DNA of 64,000 bases, taken from contig JBDVBY010000010.1 of the NCBI GenBank assembly GCA_039942715.1, positions 8,399-72,398 of the forward strand. Direction: 5' to 3'. The translations under genes and the position numbers were made by a program. Of this stretch, positions 1 to 7,812 are shown in pieces (position 1 is the first letter of the stretch; the number at the start of each line of letters is the position of its first letter). The notes under the pieces were generated by a model. The model saw only the letters and a list, made by a program, of their open reading frames with translations. It was not told the origin of the DNA and ran no database searches. This DNA comes from JABDJX01 sp039942715 (GTDB lineage Bacteria; Pseudomonadota; Alphaproteobacteria; Rhodobacterales; Rhodobacteraceae).

Positions 1-2
1 AT

Positions 3-278
3 TTTCGAGATCCGGTGACGGCCCACGGGATTACTGATGCGTTTCGTGACGCAGAACTGTTGGCCAATGCAGCTGGCAAGGGTGATGCGGCACTGACCGA
101 TTATCAACTCAAGCGTGACGAGATTACCCGCGATATTTGGGAGATCACTGACCAGATCGCAGCCTTCGATATGAGGCTTGAGGAACTTCAGACCGCATAC
201 CACAGATTGTCGCGTGCTATGCGCGCTGAACAGGAGTGGATGGCGTCGGAATTTGACCCAACTGCACTGGCGGCTTGA
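3..278 (+). CDS. FAD-dependent monooxygenase, C-terminal end (partial)
   Basis: This is the last 91 codons of a gene that begins left of the window. The first residues read FRDPVTAHGITDAFRDAELL, which resembles the third FAD-contact motif (D-P-x-x-a-x-G-i-x-x-A-x-x-d-A) of FAD-dependent aromatic-type monooxygenases and halogenase-like oxidoreductases. The rest is a helical C-terminal tail rich in Glu and Arg. It ends 105 bp before the haemoglobin gene on the same strand, so it may be the first gene of that operon. The substrate cannot be told from this fragment. Family assignment is fairly sure; role is unknown. Confidence 0.7.
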   Translation, partial: FRDPVTAHGITDAFRDAELLANAAGKGDAALTDYQLKRDEITRDIWEITDQIAAFDMRLEELQTAYHRLSRAMRAEQEWMASEFDPTALAA

Positions 279-383
279 AATTATGTGTCGTTCGGCTGAA
301 ACTCAGTTCCGAATGGGTGTCGTGTCAAACCGCGTGAGGTCTTGTCGTTCGCGTAGTATGGCAGGTTTTGAGGGGATGAATTT

Positions 384-749
384 ATGACCCAATCGCTTTT
401 TGAAAAATATGGTGGCTTTGGCATGGTGAGCCGGATCGTTATGCGCTTGTACGACCGGATCCTGGATGATGACGATATCGGACCTTTCTTCGACGATATC
501 GACATGCCCGCATTGATCGACCACCAAACGAAGTTTGTAGCCTCGCTTATGGACGGTCCGGCATCGTTTTCGGACGCTCATCTGAAAGGGGCGCATCGCG
601 AATTGGACATCAACGATATGCATTTTGATCGACTTGTCTACCTTGTCGGCGAAACACTAAGTGAATTCGACGTCGAACAGGCTGACAATAAAAAGATCAA
701 AGACGCAATTGAAGCGCGGCGATCGTTGCTGGTTAAGGCCACAACATGA
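384..749 (+). CDS. group I truncated haemoglobin
   Basis: A 121-residue 2-on-2 globin that should bind haem and O2, NO or CO in the cytoplasm. The family pattern is clear: LFEKYGG at the start, Tyr23 in RLYDRIL at the expected B10 position, PFF at 34-36, HQTKF at 47-51, and LKGAHRELDI with His71 as the likely proximal haem ligand, followed by HFD. The length is normal for the group. GAGGGG lies about 8 nt before the ATG. The stop overlaps the start of the cyclase-like gene by 4 bp (ATGA), so the two are probably translationally coupled. The setting suggests a ligand sensor or NO/O2 scavenger feeding the two signalling proteins downstream; that role is inferred. Confidence 0.9.
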   Translation: MTQSLFEKYGGFGMVSRIVMRLYDRILDDDDIGPFFDDIDMPALIDHQTKFVASLMDGPASFSDAHLKGAHRELDINDMHFDRLVYLVGETLSEFDVEQADNKKIKDAIEARRSLLVKATT

Positions 750-1717
750 TTGAAGCCATCAACGAGCAGTTGTTACGCGCAATTGGCGTCGGTGTTGCGC
801 TGGTTGACATCAATACTGAAACTTTGCGCTTTGCCAATGACACCTTTACCGAGTGGTTTGGCCAACCATCAGAGCCGTCAAAGAAGATTGAACTAGGTTC
901 GCTTGATCTGCGCGCCGCACTTGATCAATTGGCGTCTAGCGGTCAGCACTCGGTCGAGGTCACCTTTAAGATTGGTCGTCGCACAATGACTGTGGCGATT
1001 GAATTCAACAAAGCGTTGGATGAGAAAAACCTCGCCGTTCTGGTTTGCCAGAACATCAGCAGGATCAAAGAGCTGGAATCAATGATCGATTCCTATGCCA
1101 TGATGGTTGAACGCAACACACATGAAATTCGGCGCGAGAAAGAGCAGGTTGAAAAGCTGTTGCTCAATATGATGCCGCGCACGGCTTATGAGGAATACAA
1201 AAACTTTGGCGTGGTCGAACCGCGTCTGTTCGATGGCGTCTCGGTAATGTCAGTCGACTTCGAAGGGTTTGCCGAGATGCTAGGTGTAAATGAGCCGACT
1301 TTGGTTGTGTCAGAACTGAACGATATTTTCACCGCCTTTGACCGGATTGGCGAGCAATTTGGATGCGAACGGATCAGAACTATGGGCGACAGTTACTTTG
1401 CAGTGGCCGGCGTGCCAGATCCAGTGCGCGATCACGCAGGCGCTGTCGCAGGAACCGCTTCTCGTTTTCTAAAGTACATCGAACGCCGCAATGAAAACCA
1501 TCCGCTTAACTGGAAAATCCGCGTCGGTATTGCCAGCGGTTCCGTTATTGGGTCAGTCGTAGGGGTTCAAAAATATGTCTATGACGTTTTCGGCCCTGCT
1601 GTTTCAATGGCCACGGACGCGCGACTTCAAGCCAAGCCTATGTCGATAAAAGCCGATGTTTCGATTTCGGGGCTATTGGATGATGATACCTTGAACGACA
1701 TCGCCGGTAAGGCATAG
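746..1717 (+). CDS. PAS domain / class III nucleotidyl cyclase-like protein, probably degenerate
   Basis: A 323-residue soluble protein with an N-terminal PAS-like domain (about 8-105), a coiled-coil linker (about 106-140) and a class III cyclase homology domain (about 163-300). Both metal-binding aspartates are recognisable: Asp171 in SVDFEGF and Asp215 in RTMGDSYF. The usual purine-selecting Lys or Glu four residues before the second Asp is Arg211. In YDVFGPAVSMATDAR the base-contact Asp280 is kept, but the transition-state Asn is Ser287 and the transition-state Arg position is Asp291. By hand alignment the domain may therefore be inactive or altered. It overlaps the haemoglobin gene by 4 bp and lies 3 nt before the kinase gene. 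It could act as a ligand-binding or docking partner rather than an enzyme. Confidence 0.8.
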   Translation: MIEAINEQLLRAIGVGVALVDINTETLRFANDTFTEWFGQPSEPSKKIELGSLDLRAALDQLASSGQHSVEVTFKIGRRTMTVAIEFNKALDEKNLAVLVCQNISRIKELESMIDSYAMMVERNTHEIRREKEQVEKLLLNMMPRTAYEEYKNFGVVEPRLFDGVSVMSVDFEGFAEMLGVNEPTLVVSELNDIFTAFDRIGEQFGCERIRTMGDSYFAVAGVPDPVRDHAGAVAGTASRFLKYIERRNENHPLNWKIRVGIASGSVIGSVVGVQKYVYDVFGPAVSMATDARLQAKPMSIKADVSISGLLDDDTLNDIAGKA

Positions 1718-1720
1718 ATA

Positions 1721-3151
1721 ATGAGCGGTGCGCCGAGCTTAGAAGAGGCACTTATGCTGACCTCTGAGCCATTGGCAGTGTTTGATGCCGAGGCAAATTT
1801 GCGCGCCGCCAACACTGCATTTGCACAAGCCATCCGATTATCTGACAGTGTGTTGGCGACTGGTACGCCGTGGTCGGTTGTTATGTCTGAAGCCGTCCGA
1901 CAGAGAAGCCTGAGCGAGGCGAATGCGCTTACGCTTCAAATGATTGAAGAGCGATTATTGGACCGCCCCAAAGGCCAACCTGACGTCGTAACCCAATTGC
2001 CAGACGGGCGGAGCGCGCAGGCAGTTTTGACACCCACATCGGACGGTGGATTTGCGCTCGCGTTCAAGAGTGTCGATGGTGACGCCACTTCCGACGAGTC
2101 TGAATTAGAAGAGATTATGTCGAAAGTCCTTCAGGCCTGCCCGTCATGTCTGACGATGTCTCGCATCGGAGACGGCCGCATTCTCTATCGCTCACCGGCA
2201 GCACGCGAACTATTGGGCAAGGGATTTAACAGCCTAGCGCATTTTGCTGATCGAACAGAGCGCGGTGACTTTCTTGCTGATCTTTTGCCAACGACACGCG
2301 TTGACAACATGCGCATTACCGCGAGCAATTCTGAAGGCCGGGAATTTCCCGCCGCGATATCTGCGCGCTTGATTGAATACCGTGGCGAGGATGTGATCGT
2401 TGCCAGCATTGACGATCTTACAGAACGACTGGCCGCTGATGCCGAAATTGAACGGCAAGAAAAACAGCTTTTCCAGTTAGAAAAAATGTCAGCGTTGGGC
2501 GAAGTCCTTTCTGGCATCGCTCATGAATTAAACAATCCGCTTTCGGTCGTCGTGGGCAACGCACATCTTTTGCTTGAGGAGGACCTAAGCGACGATCTGC
2601 GCCCAAGAGTTGAAAAAATGACAGCGTCTGCCGAACGGTGTGTGCGGATTGTGCGTGCATTTCTGTCGATGGCCCGAGACCGGCCACTTTCGTTGGAATC
2701 TTGCGGCATCAACGACATCCTTCAAGCTGCTTTGAACGCATTCAAGCAAAACCATCTCAATGCGGATATCGAGGTTTCCCTCTTGATAGATGAAGGGCTG
2801 CCAAAAATCTCTGTCGATGAAGTTCAGATGGTACAGGTGTTCGTGAATATATTGGCAAATGCAGCTCAAGCGATGGCTGCGGCAAGTATCTCTGGGCGGG
2901 TCGAGATTTCTGCGACCCGAGCCGATGATGTCGTTCGCATTCAGATCAGCGATAACGGCCCGGGAATCCCAGAGGCCATTGCAGATCGCATATTCGATCC
3001 GCTTTTTACCACAAAGGGTGTCGGTGACGGCACCGGGCTTGGTTTGGCGTTGTGCCATCGCATTGTTGTCGCTCACGGCGGCGTTTTGGAATTGATAGAT
3101 AGCCCCGAGCTTGGGGCAACTTTTGTCATCAAGCTTCCGTGCTCAAAATAG
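1721..3151 (+). CDS. PAS sensor histidine kinase
   Basis: A 476-residue soluble two-component kinase with no membrane segments. It has a PAS-like N-terminal region, a second PAS domain (about 128-240) opened by a CPSC pair (Cys140, Cys143), a HisKA dimerisation helix with the phospho-acceptor His268 in IAHELNNPL, and an HATPase domain with VNILANAAQAM (N box), DNGPGIP (G1), FDPLFTTK (F) and GTGLGLAL (G2). All kinase motifs look intact. No receiver domain or response regulator gene lies within the visible part of the locus, so its partner is elsewhere or left of the window. The start lies 3 nt after the cyclase-like gene, giving a haemoglobin-cyclase-kinase unit. The input signal is unknown; a haem-ligand signal is an inference from the neighbours. 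Confidence 0.9.
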   Translation: MSGAPSLEEALMLTSEPLAVFDAEANLRAANTAFAQAIRLSDSVLATGTPWSVVMSEAVRQRSLSEANALTLQMIEERLLDRPKGQPDVVTQLPDGRSAQAVLTPTSDGGFALAFKSVDGDATSDESELEEIMSKVLQACPSCLTMSRIGDGRILYRSPAARELLGKGFNSLAHFADRTERGDFLADLLPTTRVDNMRITASNSEGREFPAAISARLIEYRGEDVIVASIDDLTERLAADAEIERQEKQLFQLEKMSALGEVLSGIAHELNNPLSVVVGNAHLLLEEDLSDDLRPRVEKMTASAERCVRIVRAFLSMARDRPLSLESCGINDILQAALNAFKQNHLNADIEVSLLIDEGLPKISVDEVQMVQVFVNILANAAQAMAAASISGRVEISATRADDVVRIQISDNGPGIPEAIADRIFDPLFTTKGVGDGTGLGLALCHRIVVAHGGVLELIDSPELGATFVIKLPCSK

Positions 3152-3236
3152 GCGGCAACCAACCGGTTTTTGCGTTCAGAAACTTTCCACCAAAGGCTGC
3201 CCACGATGGCAAACGTGACATCGCTCAGCCATGAAC

Positions 3237-3266
3237 AAAAAAGGCCCGATCAATTAGACCGGGCCT
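3237..3266 (-). terminator. intrinsic terminator of the purine permease gene
   Basis: A perfect 7-bp stem (AGGCCCG at 3242-3248 paired with CGGGCCT at 3260-3266) with an 11-nt loop. On the - strand it is followed by a run of six T (A run at 3237-3242 on the + strand). It lies 22 nt past the permease stop and separates it from the convergent kinase gene. Confidence 0.85.
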
Positions 3267-3288
3267 CACTTGATTTTGGTTGCGCAAT

Positions 3289-4719
3289 TCAGCCTTTCAG
3301 CGCCCCATCACCATGCCCTGCCATGCCGCCAGAAACCTCTTCTGTGGCTTCGCCTGTTAGCTCTTCTGGCAACACAAGGTTCAATACAATTGCGATAAGC
3401 GCTGCAGGAAGCAGGCCGCTTGTCATCAGGATGCGCAGTGTATCGGGCAAGTATTGAACTGCTTTAGGATCAAGTTGCAGACCAAGACCAACAGATAGGG
3501 CGATTGCAAAAATCACCATGTTGCGGCGGTTCCAGTTGACGTCTGACAACATCGAAACACCTGCGGCGACAACCATTCCGAACATAACAATTACGCCGCC
3601 GCCCAGCACTTCGATTGGGATTGTGCGGATGACAGCGCCAACTTTGGGAACCAGACCGCACAGGATCAGGAAAAGTGCGCCAATGGTCACAACGTGACGG
3701 CTCATAACACCCGTCATTGCAATCAGACCAACGTTTTGGCTAAACGATGTGTTCGGAAAACCACCAAAGATGCCTGCAACCGCTGAGCCAACACCGTCGG
3801 CATACGTCGCACCTTGAATTTCCTCTTCGGTTGCCTCGCGCCCTGCCCCACCTTTGGTGATACCGGAAACATCTCCGACTGTTTCAACCGCAGATACAAA
3901 GGCCATCAGGCAGAAGCCAATCACAGCAGCAAAGCTAAGCTCAAAGCCGTACTTGAACGGCATAGGCAATTGGAACGTCGCAGCACGACCCCAGCTTGTC
4001 GAAATACCTTCAACCGTCACCATGCCCATCAAAAGGGCGTAGATGTATCCAACGATGATACCGATGACGACTGCGGATACCGCAAGCATGCCTTTGGCAT
4101 AGAATTTCAGGCCAAGGGTCACAAACACTACAACCAAAGCCGCAGACCAATTCAACAGCGAACCATATTCAGGCTTATCAATCGCAGGAATGCCACCCGC
4201 AGCATACTGGATGCCAACTTTGACAAGTGCCAAACCAATCATCGTCACAACCAAGCCTGTTACCAGCGGTGGCAATGCAAAGCGAATTTTGCCGATGAAC
4301 GTTGCGATAAATGCGTGGAACAGACCACCGATGATCACCCCGCCAAACAACGCAGGAAGTGCTTCAACGCCTTTGCCAGCCACCAGCGGGATCATAATCG
4401 GAATAAACGCAAAGCTTGTGCCTTGTACGATTGGTAGCCGTGCGCCAATCGGGCCAAAACCGATGGTTTGAAACAGCGTTGCTATACCTGCAAACAGCAT
4501 CGACATCTGGATCAGATAGGTCATATCTGGAAAACCTTGCGCGCCAGCATCCGATCCGAAGCCAAAGCCCGCTGCACCTGCGATAATAATCGCAGGTGTC
4601 ACGTTGGAGACGAACATCGCCAATACGTGCTGAATACCCAGCGGAACCGCTTTGTGCAGACCTGGGGTATAGTTGGGGTCGCGAAGTTGCTCCGGTGTCC
4701 CTATTGATGCATCCGACAT
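3289..4719 (-). CDS. NCS2-family purine (urate/xanthine) permease
   Basis: A 476-residue inner-membrane nucleobase:cation symporter-2 with about 14 hydrophobic segments. Family hallmarks are GIQHVLAMF in the first membrane helix (His31), SAVETVGDVSG in helix 8 and FPNTSFSQNVGLIAMTG in helix 10, which contains the NCS2 signature N-x-G-x4-T-G. The gene follows the allantoinase/OHCU decarboxylase fusion on the same strand (166 bp gap), so urate or xanthine is the likely substrate rather than uracil. An AGGACATCAC-like stretch just before the ATG is the probable ribosome binding site. It ends at a clear terminator. Substrate choice is inferred from context and the helix 8/10 motifs. Confidence 0.9.
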   Translation of the reverse strand: MSDASIGTPEQLRDPNYTPGLHKAVPLGIQHVLAMFVSNVTPAIIIAGAAGFGFGSDAGAQGFPDMTYLIQMSMLFAGIATLFQTIGFGPIGARLPIVQGTSFAFIPIMIPLVAGKGVEALPALFGGVIIGGLFHAFIATFIGKIRFALPPLVTGLVVTMIGLALVKVGIQYAAGGIPAIDKPEYGSLLNWSAALVVVFVTLGLKFYAKGMLAVSAVVIGIIVGYIYALLMGMVTVEGISTSWGRAATFQLPMPFKYGFELSFAAVIGFCLMAFVSAVETVGDVSGITKGGAGREATEEEIQGATYADGVGSAVAGIFGGFPNTSFSQNVGLIAMTGVMSRHVVTIGALFLILCGLVPKVGAVIRTIPIEVLGGGVIVMFGMVVAAGVSMLSDVNWNRRNMVIFAIALSVGLGLQLDPKAVQYLPDTLRILMTSGLLPAALIAIVLNLVLPEELTGEATEEVSGGMAGHGDGALKG

Positions 4720-4885
4720 GTGATGTCCTCCCTACGATGCGTGAGCCAGCCCCTCGCTGGCGCATTCTCTTTTATTTTGAACAAGGTCACTTTCGTCAGA
4801 CCAATGTTCTTCAATCTTTGCGATGCCTTTATTGGAAACCATCAACTTCCAGGCCATCAAAACATGCAAAAGGCCATAAATCGCG

Positions 4886-6298
4886 TCACTGGGCAAACTT
4901 CTCGGTTAGTCGAAGTTCGGCGATCCGCTCGACTTGCATGCAGGCTTCCTTGAATTCGGTTTCTCGGTTGTTTTCTATTCTGCGTTCAAAGGCTGCTGCT
5001 ATTGACGCTTTGGTATGATCGCGGACGGCTATGATGAACGGGAAGCCAAACTTCGAAACATAGGACGCATTCAGGCGTGAAAACTCGGTGCGCTCGTCGT
5101 CGGTCAACGCATCCAAGCCAACGGCTGCTTGTTCCGCAGTAGATTCAGCAGTCAATTGTTTAGCTTCAGCCAGTTTGCCCGCCAAATCTGGGTGGGCCTT
5201 TAGAACAGCCAGACGGAGTTCTTCAGTTGAGGCGCGAAATACACGTGCCAAGACTGAATGGACGCCAGCGGCTGTGTCATGTGTCGGCCCCAGTTCTAAT
5301 GCGTGCGCGCCTTGCGCGATCCAAGGCGAATGCTCGAACACACCACCAAATTTTTGAGTAAAGGCGGCCAAATCCATCTCTGAAGGGGCCACGTCAATTG
5401 GTGCAGGATGTTCACTTGCCCAATGCTCGGCAATCTCTAGACGGGTGGCGAACCAAACGTCTTCATGAGACGTCATGTACTCCAATGCACGTTTCAGCGC
5501 AGCGGCCCGTCCCGGACGCCCCGCCAATCTGCAATGAAGCCCAATCGACAGCATCTTGGGTGATCCAGCTTGGCCCTCTTGATAAAGCACATCGAAGCTA
5601 TCTTTCAGATAAGCTTCAAACTGGTCGCCAGAATTGAACCCTTGAGGCGTTGCAAAACGCATGTCGTTGCAATCTAGCGTGTAGGGCACAATCAGCTGAT
5701 CGTCTTGGCCAAAACCGGACCAGTAAGGCAGATCATCGGCATAACTATCGGCGACATAAGCGAAGCCGCCTTCTTCTGCCGCTAAACGCACAGTGTTCAT
5801 CGAACAGCGCCCGGTGTACCAACCAAGCGGCCGCTCACCGACGACTTCTGTGTGCAAAGCAATCGCTTGACGCATATGCGCGGCTTCTTCCGCCTCCGAT
5901 GCATCTTTATATTCGATCCATTTCAGACCATGAGAGGCAATTTCCCACCCGGCGGACTTCATTGCTGAAACCTGCTCAGGCGCGCGCGCAAGTGCCGTCG
6001 CGACTCCGTAAACGGTTACTGGAAACTCCTTAAGCAAACGATGCAAACGCCAAAACCCAGCCCGTGCACCGTACTCATAGATCGATTCCATGTTCCAATG
6101 ACGCTGCCCATCCCAGGCAGACGCACCAACAATTTCACTGAGGAAGGCCTCAGACGCAGCATCCCCGTGAAGCGTGTTATTCTCACCGCCTTCTTCATAG
6201 TTTACAACGACTTGCACAGCGATTTTTGCACCACCCGGCCAATTGGCTGCAGGCGGGTTGGCTCCATGTCCGGTCATATCACGAGGATATCTATTCAC
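4886..6298 (-). CDS. fused allantoinase (PuuE type) and OHCU decarboxylase (UraD)
   Basis: A 470-residue two-domain enzyme. Residues about 1-300 are a polysaccharide-deacetylase-fold allantoinase (PuuE type), with YEEGGENN near 34-41, ASHGLKW near 121-127 and LHCRLAGRPGR near 254-264. Residues about 305-470 are OHCU decarboxylase, with the EHSPWIA motif near 322 and catalytic-type His369 in HPDLAGK. Together they cover decarboxylation of OHCU to S-allantoin and hydrolysis of allantoin to allantoate. The fusion is known in Rhodobacterales and related groups. It is divergent from the HIU hydrolase gene across a 146-bp region that probably carries both promoters. Confidence 0.92.
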   Translation of the reverse strand: MNRYPRDMTGHGANPPAANWPGGAKIAVQVVVNYEEGGENNTLHGDAASEAFLSEIVGASAWDGQRHWNMESIYEYGARAGFWRLHRLLKEFPVTVYGVATALARAPEQVSAMKSAGWEIASHGLKWIEYKDASEAEEAAHMRQAIALHTEVVGERPLGWYTGRCSMNTVRLAAEEGGFAYVADSYADDLPYWSGFGQDDQLIVPYTLDCNDMRFATPQGFNSGDQFEAYLKDSFDVLYQEGQAGSPKMLSIGLHCRLAGRPGRAAALKRALEYMTSHEDVWFATRLEIAEHWASEHPAPIDVAPSEMDLAAFTQKFGGVFEHSPWIAQGAHALELGPTHDTAAGVHSVLARVFRASTEELRLAVLKAHPDLAGKLAEAKQLTAESTAEQAAVGLDALTDDERTEFSRLNASYVSKFGFPFIIAVRDHTKASIAAAFERRIENNRETEFKEACMQVERIAELRLTEKFAQ

Positions 6299-6444
6299 AC
6301 TTGGCCCCTAAGCTATTGGGCTCCTTCTAAACCAACTAAATACATTTCTTTTTCAACAAATTTTTGAAGCAGCCTAATTCTGAACTGTGTTTGCTGCCGT
6401 GTCGTTTTCAACAATGCTGTCCAGACAATGAATTGGAGGCAATC

Positions 6445-6801
6445 ATGGCGGGCTATCTGACAACCCACGTTCTGGACACAGCGCTCGGGACACCTGCTGC
6501 AGGTATCAAAATCGAACTCTACCGGATCGAAAGCGATGATCAGCGCACGCACCTCAAAACTCTGAACACAAACCAAGACGGGCGCACAGATGAGAAAATC
6601 CTGCCGGAAACTGAATTTGCGCTAGGCACCTACGAGCTAGTTTTCCACACCGCAGAGTATTTCGACAACTCTGCCTCATCCAAGGAAGCCCCACGATTTC
6701 TCAGCGAAGTTCCAATTCGATTTGGAATGTCTGAAGCGTCGCACTATCACGTTCCGCTGCTTCTCTCACCATTTGGCTATTCCACCTATCGGGGAAGTTG
6801 A
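6445..6801 (+). CDS. uraH: 5-hydroxyisourate hydrolase (transthyretin-like)
   Basis: A 118-residue transthyretin-related protein that hydrolyses 5-hydroxyisourate to OHCU, the step between urate oxidation by PuuD and the OHCU decarboxylase next door. It has the N-terminal THVLDTALGTPAAG motif, an internal RIESDDQRTHLKTLNTNQDG region and the C-terminal YRGS tetrapeptide that forms the active-site edge of the tetramer. I chose the ATG at 6445 because TTGGAGG lies 8-12 nt upstream and the family starts here; the reading frame is open further upstream (to 6364) but without conserved sequence. Its last 16 bp overlap the end of the convergent LysR gene. Confidence 0.95.
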   Translation: MAGYLTTHVLDTALGTPAAGIKIELYRIESDDQRTHLKTLNTNQDGRTDEKILPETEFALGTYELVFHTAEYFDNSASSKEAPRFLSEVPIRFGMSEASHYHVPLLLSPFGYSTYRGS

Positions 6802-7718
6802 GCACGCTCTTCCGCCTCTTTGACAACCGAGGCTATTCGATCAATTACAAAGTCCATGAATAATCGCGTCTTTGGGTCTTGCAGCCTACGGTGGGTGAAT
6901 AGACACGCCAATTGGATTGGCTCCGGCGGTGTCTTTAGAGAGACCGGAACCAAGCGCCCGCCAAGAATATGATCAACCACTTCAAAGATGGGCTTTATTG
7001 CGATGCCGTGACCATCAAGGGCCCATTCGGTCAATACGTCCCCATCGTCACACTCGTAGCGGCCTGACACTTTGAACTTTTTAACACCGTCCTTGGTGAC
7101 CAATGGCCATTGAAATTCTGGCGCACCGGGAAATCGCAGATTCAGACAGTCATGCCCGTCGCTGATGATCTGATCGCCATCCATCGGCGTGCCGCGCGTC
7201 TCTAGGTATTCAGGTGACGCACAAAGCACCCGCCCAACGTCTGCAATCTTGCGTATGCGTAAATTGCTATCCTCGGGCTGGCCAAGGAAGAAGGCCAGAT
7301 CAAGCCCCTCTGTGGTCAGGTCAACTTTCCTGTCCGTCAAACGCAACCTGACACCAACATCTGGATATTCAGCGATGAACGCAGGCACTTGTGGCGCAAT
7401 GAGCCGGCGCCCAATACCCAGCGGCGCTGCCACAAATAACGACCCCTTTGGGCTGTCCGTCAAATTCATGACGTTAGCCTCTGCAGTTTCTACGGCTTCT
7501 AAAACCTCAACTGCACCGCCGTAGTAGGCCTTGCCATGTTCTGTGGCCGTCAATTCGCGGGTTGTTCTTTGAAACAGCCGGACATTAAGATGATCTTCCA
7601 ATTTGGAGATGCGCGCCGAGGTAACGGCGGGAGAAATGCGCAAATCCCGACCAGCAGCAGACATGCTGCCAAGTTCGTAAACACGGACGAACGTGCGGAT
7701 ATTCTCAAGGTATGACAT
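6786..7718 (-). CDS. LysR-family regulator of the urate genes
   Basis: A 310-residue LysR-type transcription factor with an N-terminal winged helix-turn-helix (about 1-60; SMSAAGRDLRISPAVTSARI) and a C-terminal effector-binding domain of the periplasmic-binding fold (about 90-290). It is divergent from puuD, with starts about 95 bp apart, and convergent with uraH. The usual LysR logic predicts control of puuD and perhaps of the whole purine locus with a urate-pathway metabolite as effector; that is inferred from position only. The gene end overlaps the uraH end by 16 bp, so neither gene has room for its own terminator. Confidence 0.9.
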   Translation of the reverse strand: MSYLENIRTFVRVYELGSMSAAGRDLRISPAVTSARISKLEDHLNVRLFQRTTRELTATEHGKAYYGGAVEVLEAVETAEANVMNLTDSPKGSLFVAAPLGIGRRLIAPQVPAFIAEYPDVGVRLRLTDRKVDLTTEGLDLAFFLGQPEDSNLRIRKIADVGRVLCASPEYLETRGTPMDGDQIISDGHDCLNLRFPGAPEFQWPLVTKDGVKKFKVSGRYECDDGDVLTEWALDGHGIAIKPIFEVVDHILGGRLVPVSLKTPPEPIQLACLFTHRRLQDPKTRLFMDFVIDRIASVVKEAEERAQLPR

Positions 7719-7749
7719 TATTCTGTTTTTTTTGATACAGCTTGGAATT

Positions 7750-7760
7750 TATCACTGATA
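7750..7760. promoter_or_regulatory. palindrome in the LysR-puuD intergenic region
   Basis: TATCA-C-TGATA is a perfect 5-1-5 palindrome between the divergent lysR and puuD starts, close to the size of a LysR half-site pair (T-N11-A class). It is the best operator candidate in this gap. Function is inferred. Confidence 0.4.
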
Positions 7761-7812
7761 CCGGAATAATCAATACGCGAATACTGTGTGCAAACACGTA
7801 AGGAGCCTTCAG

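Noticed and set aside
2585..3076. Long open frame opposite the histidine kinase gene
   Set aside because: Its predicted protein has no recognisable motif, and the + strand carries intact HisKA and HATPase motifs across the same bases.
3814..4437. 207-codon open frame opposite the purine permease gene
   Set aside because: Low-complexity, His/Asn/Arg-rich translation typical of an antisense shadow; the permease frame has clear NCS2 motifs.
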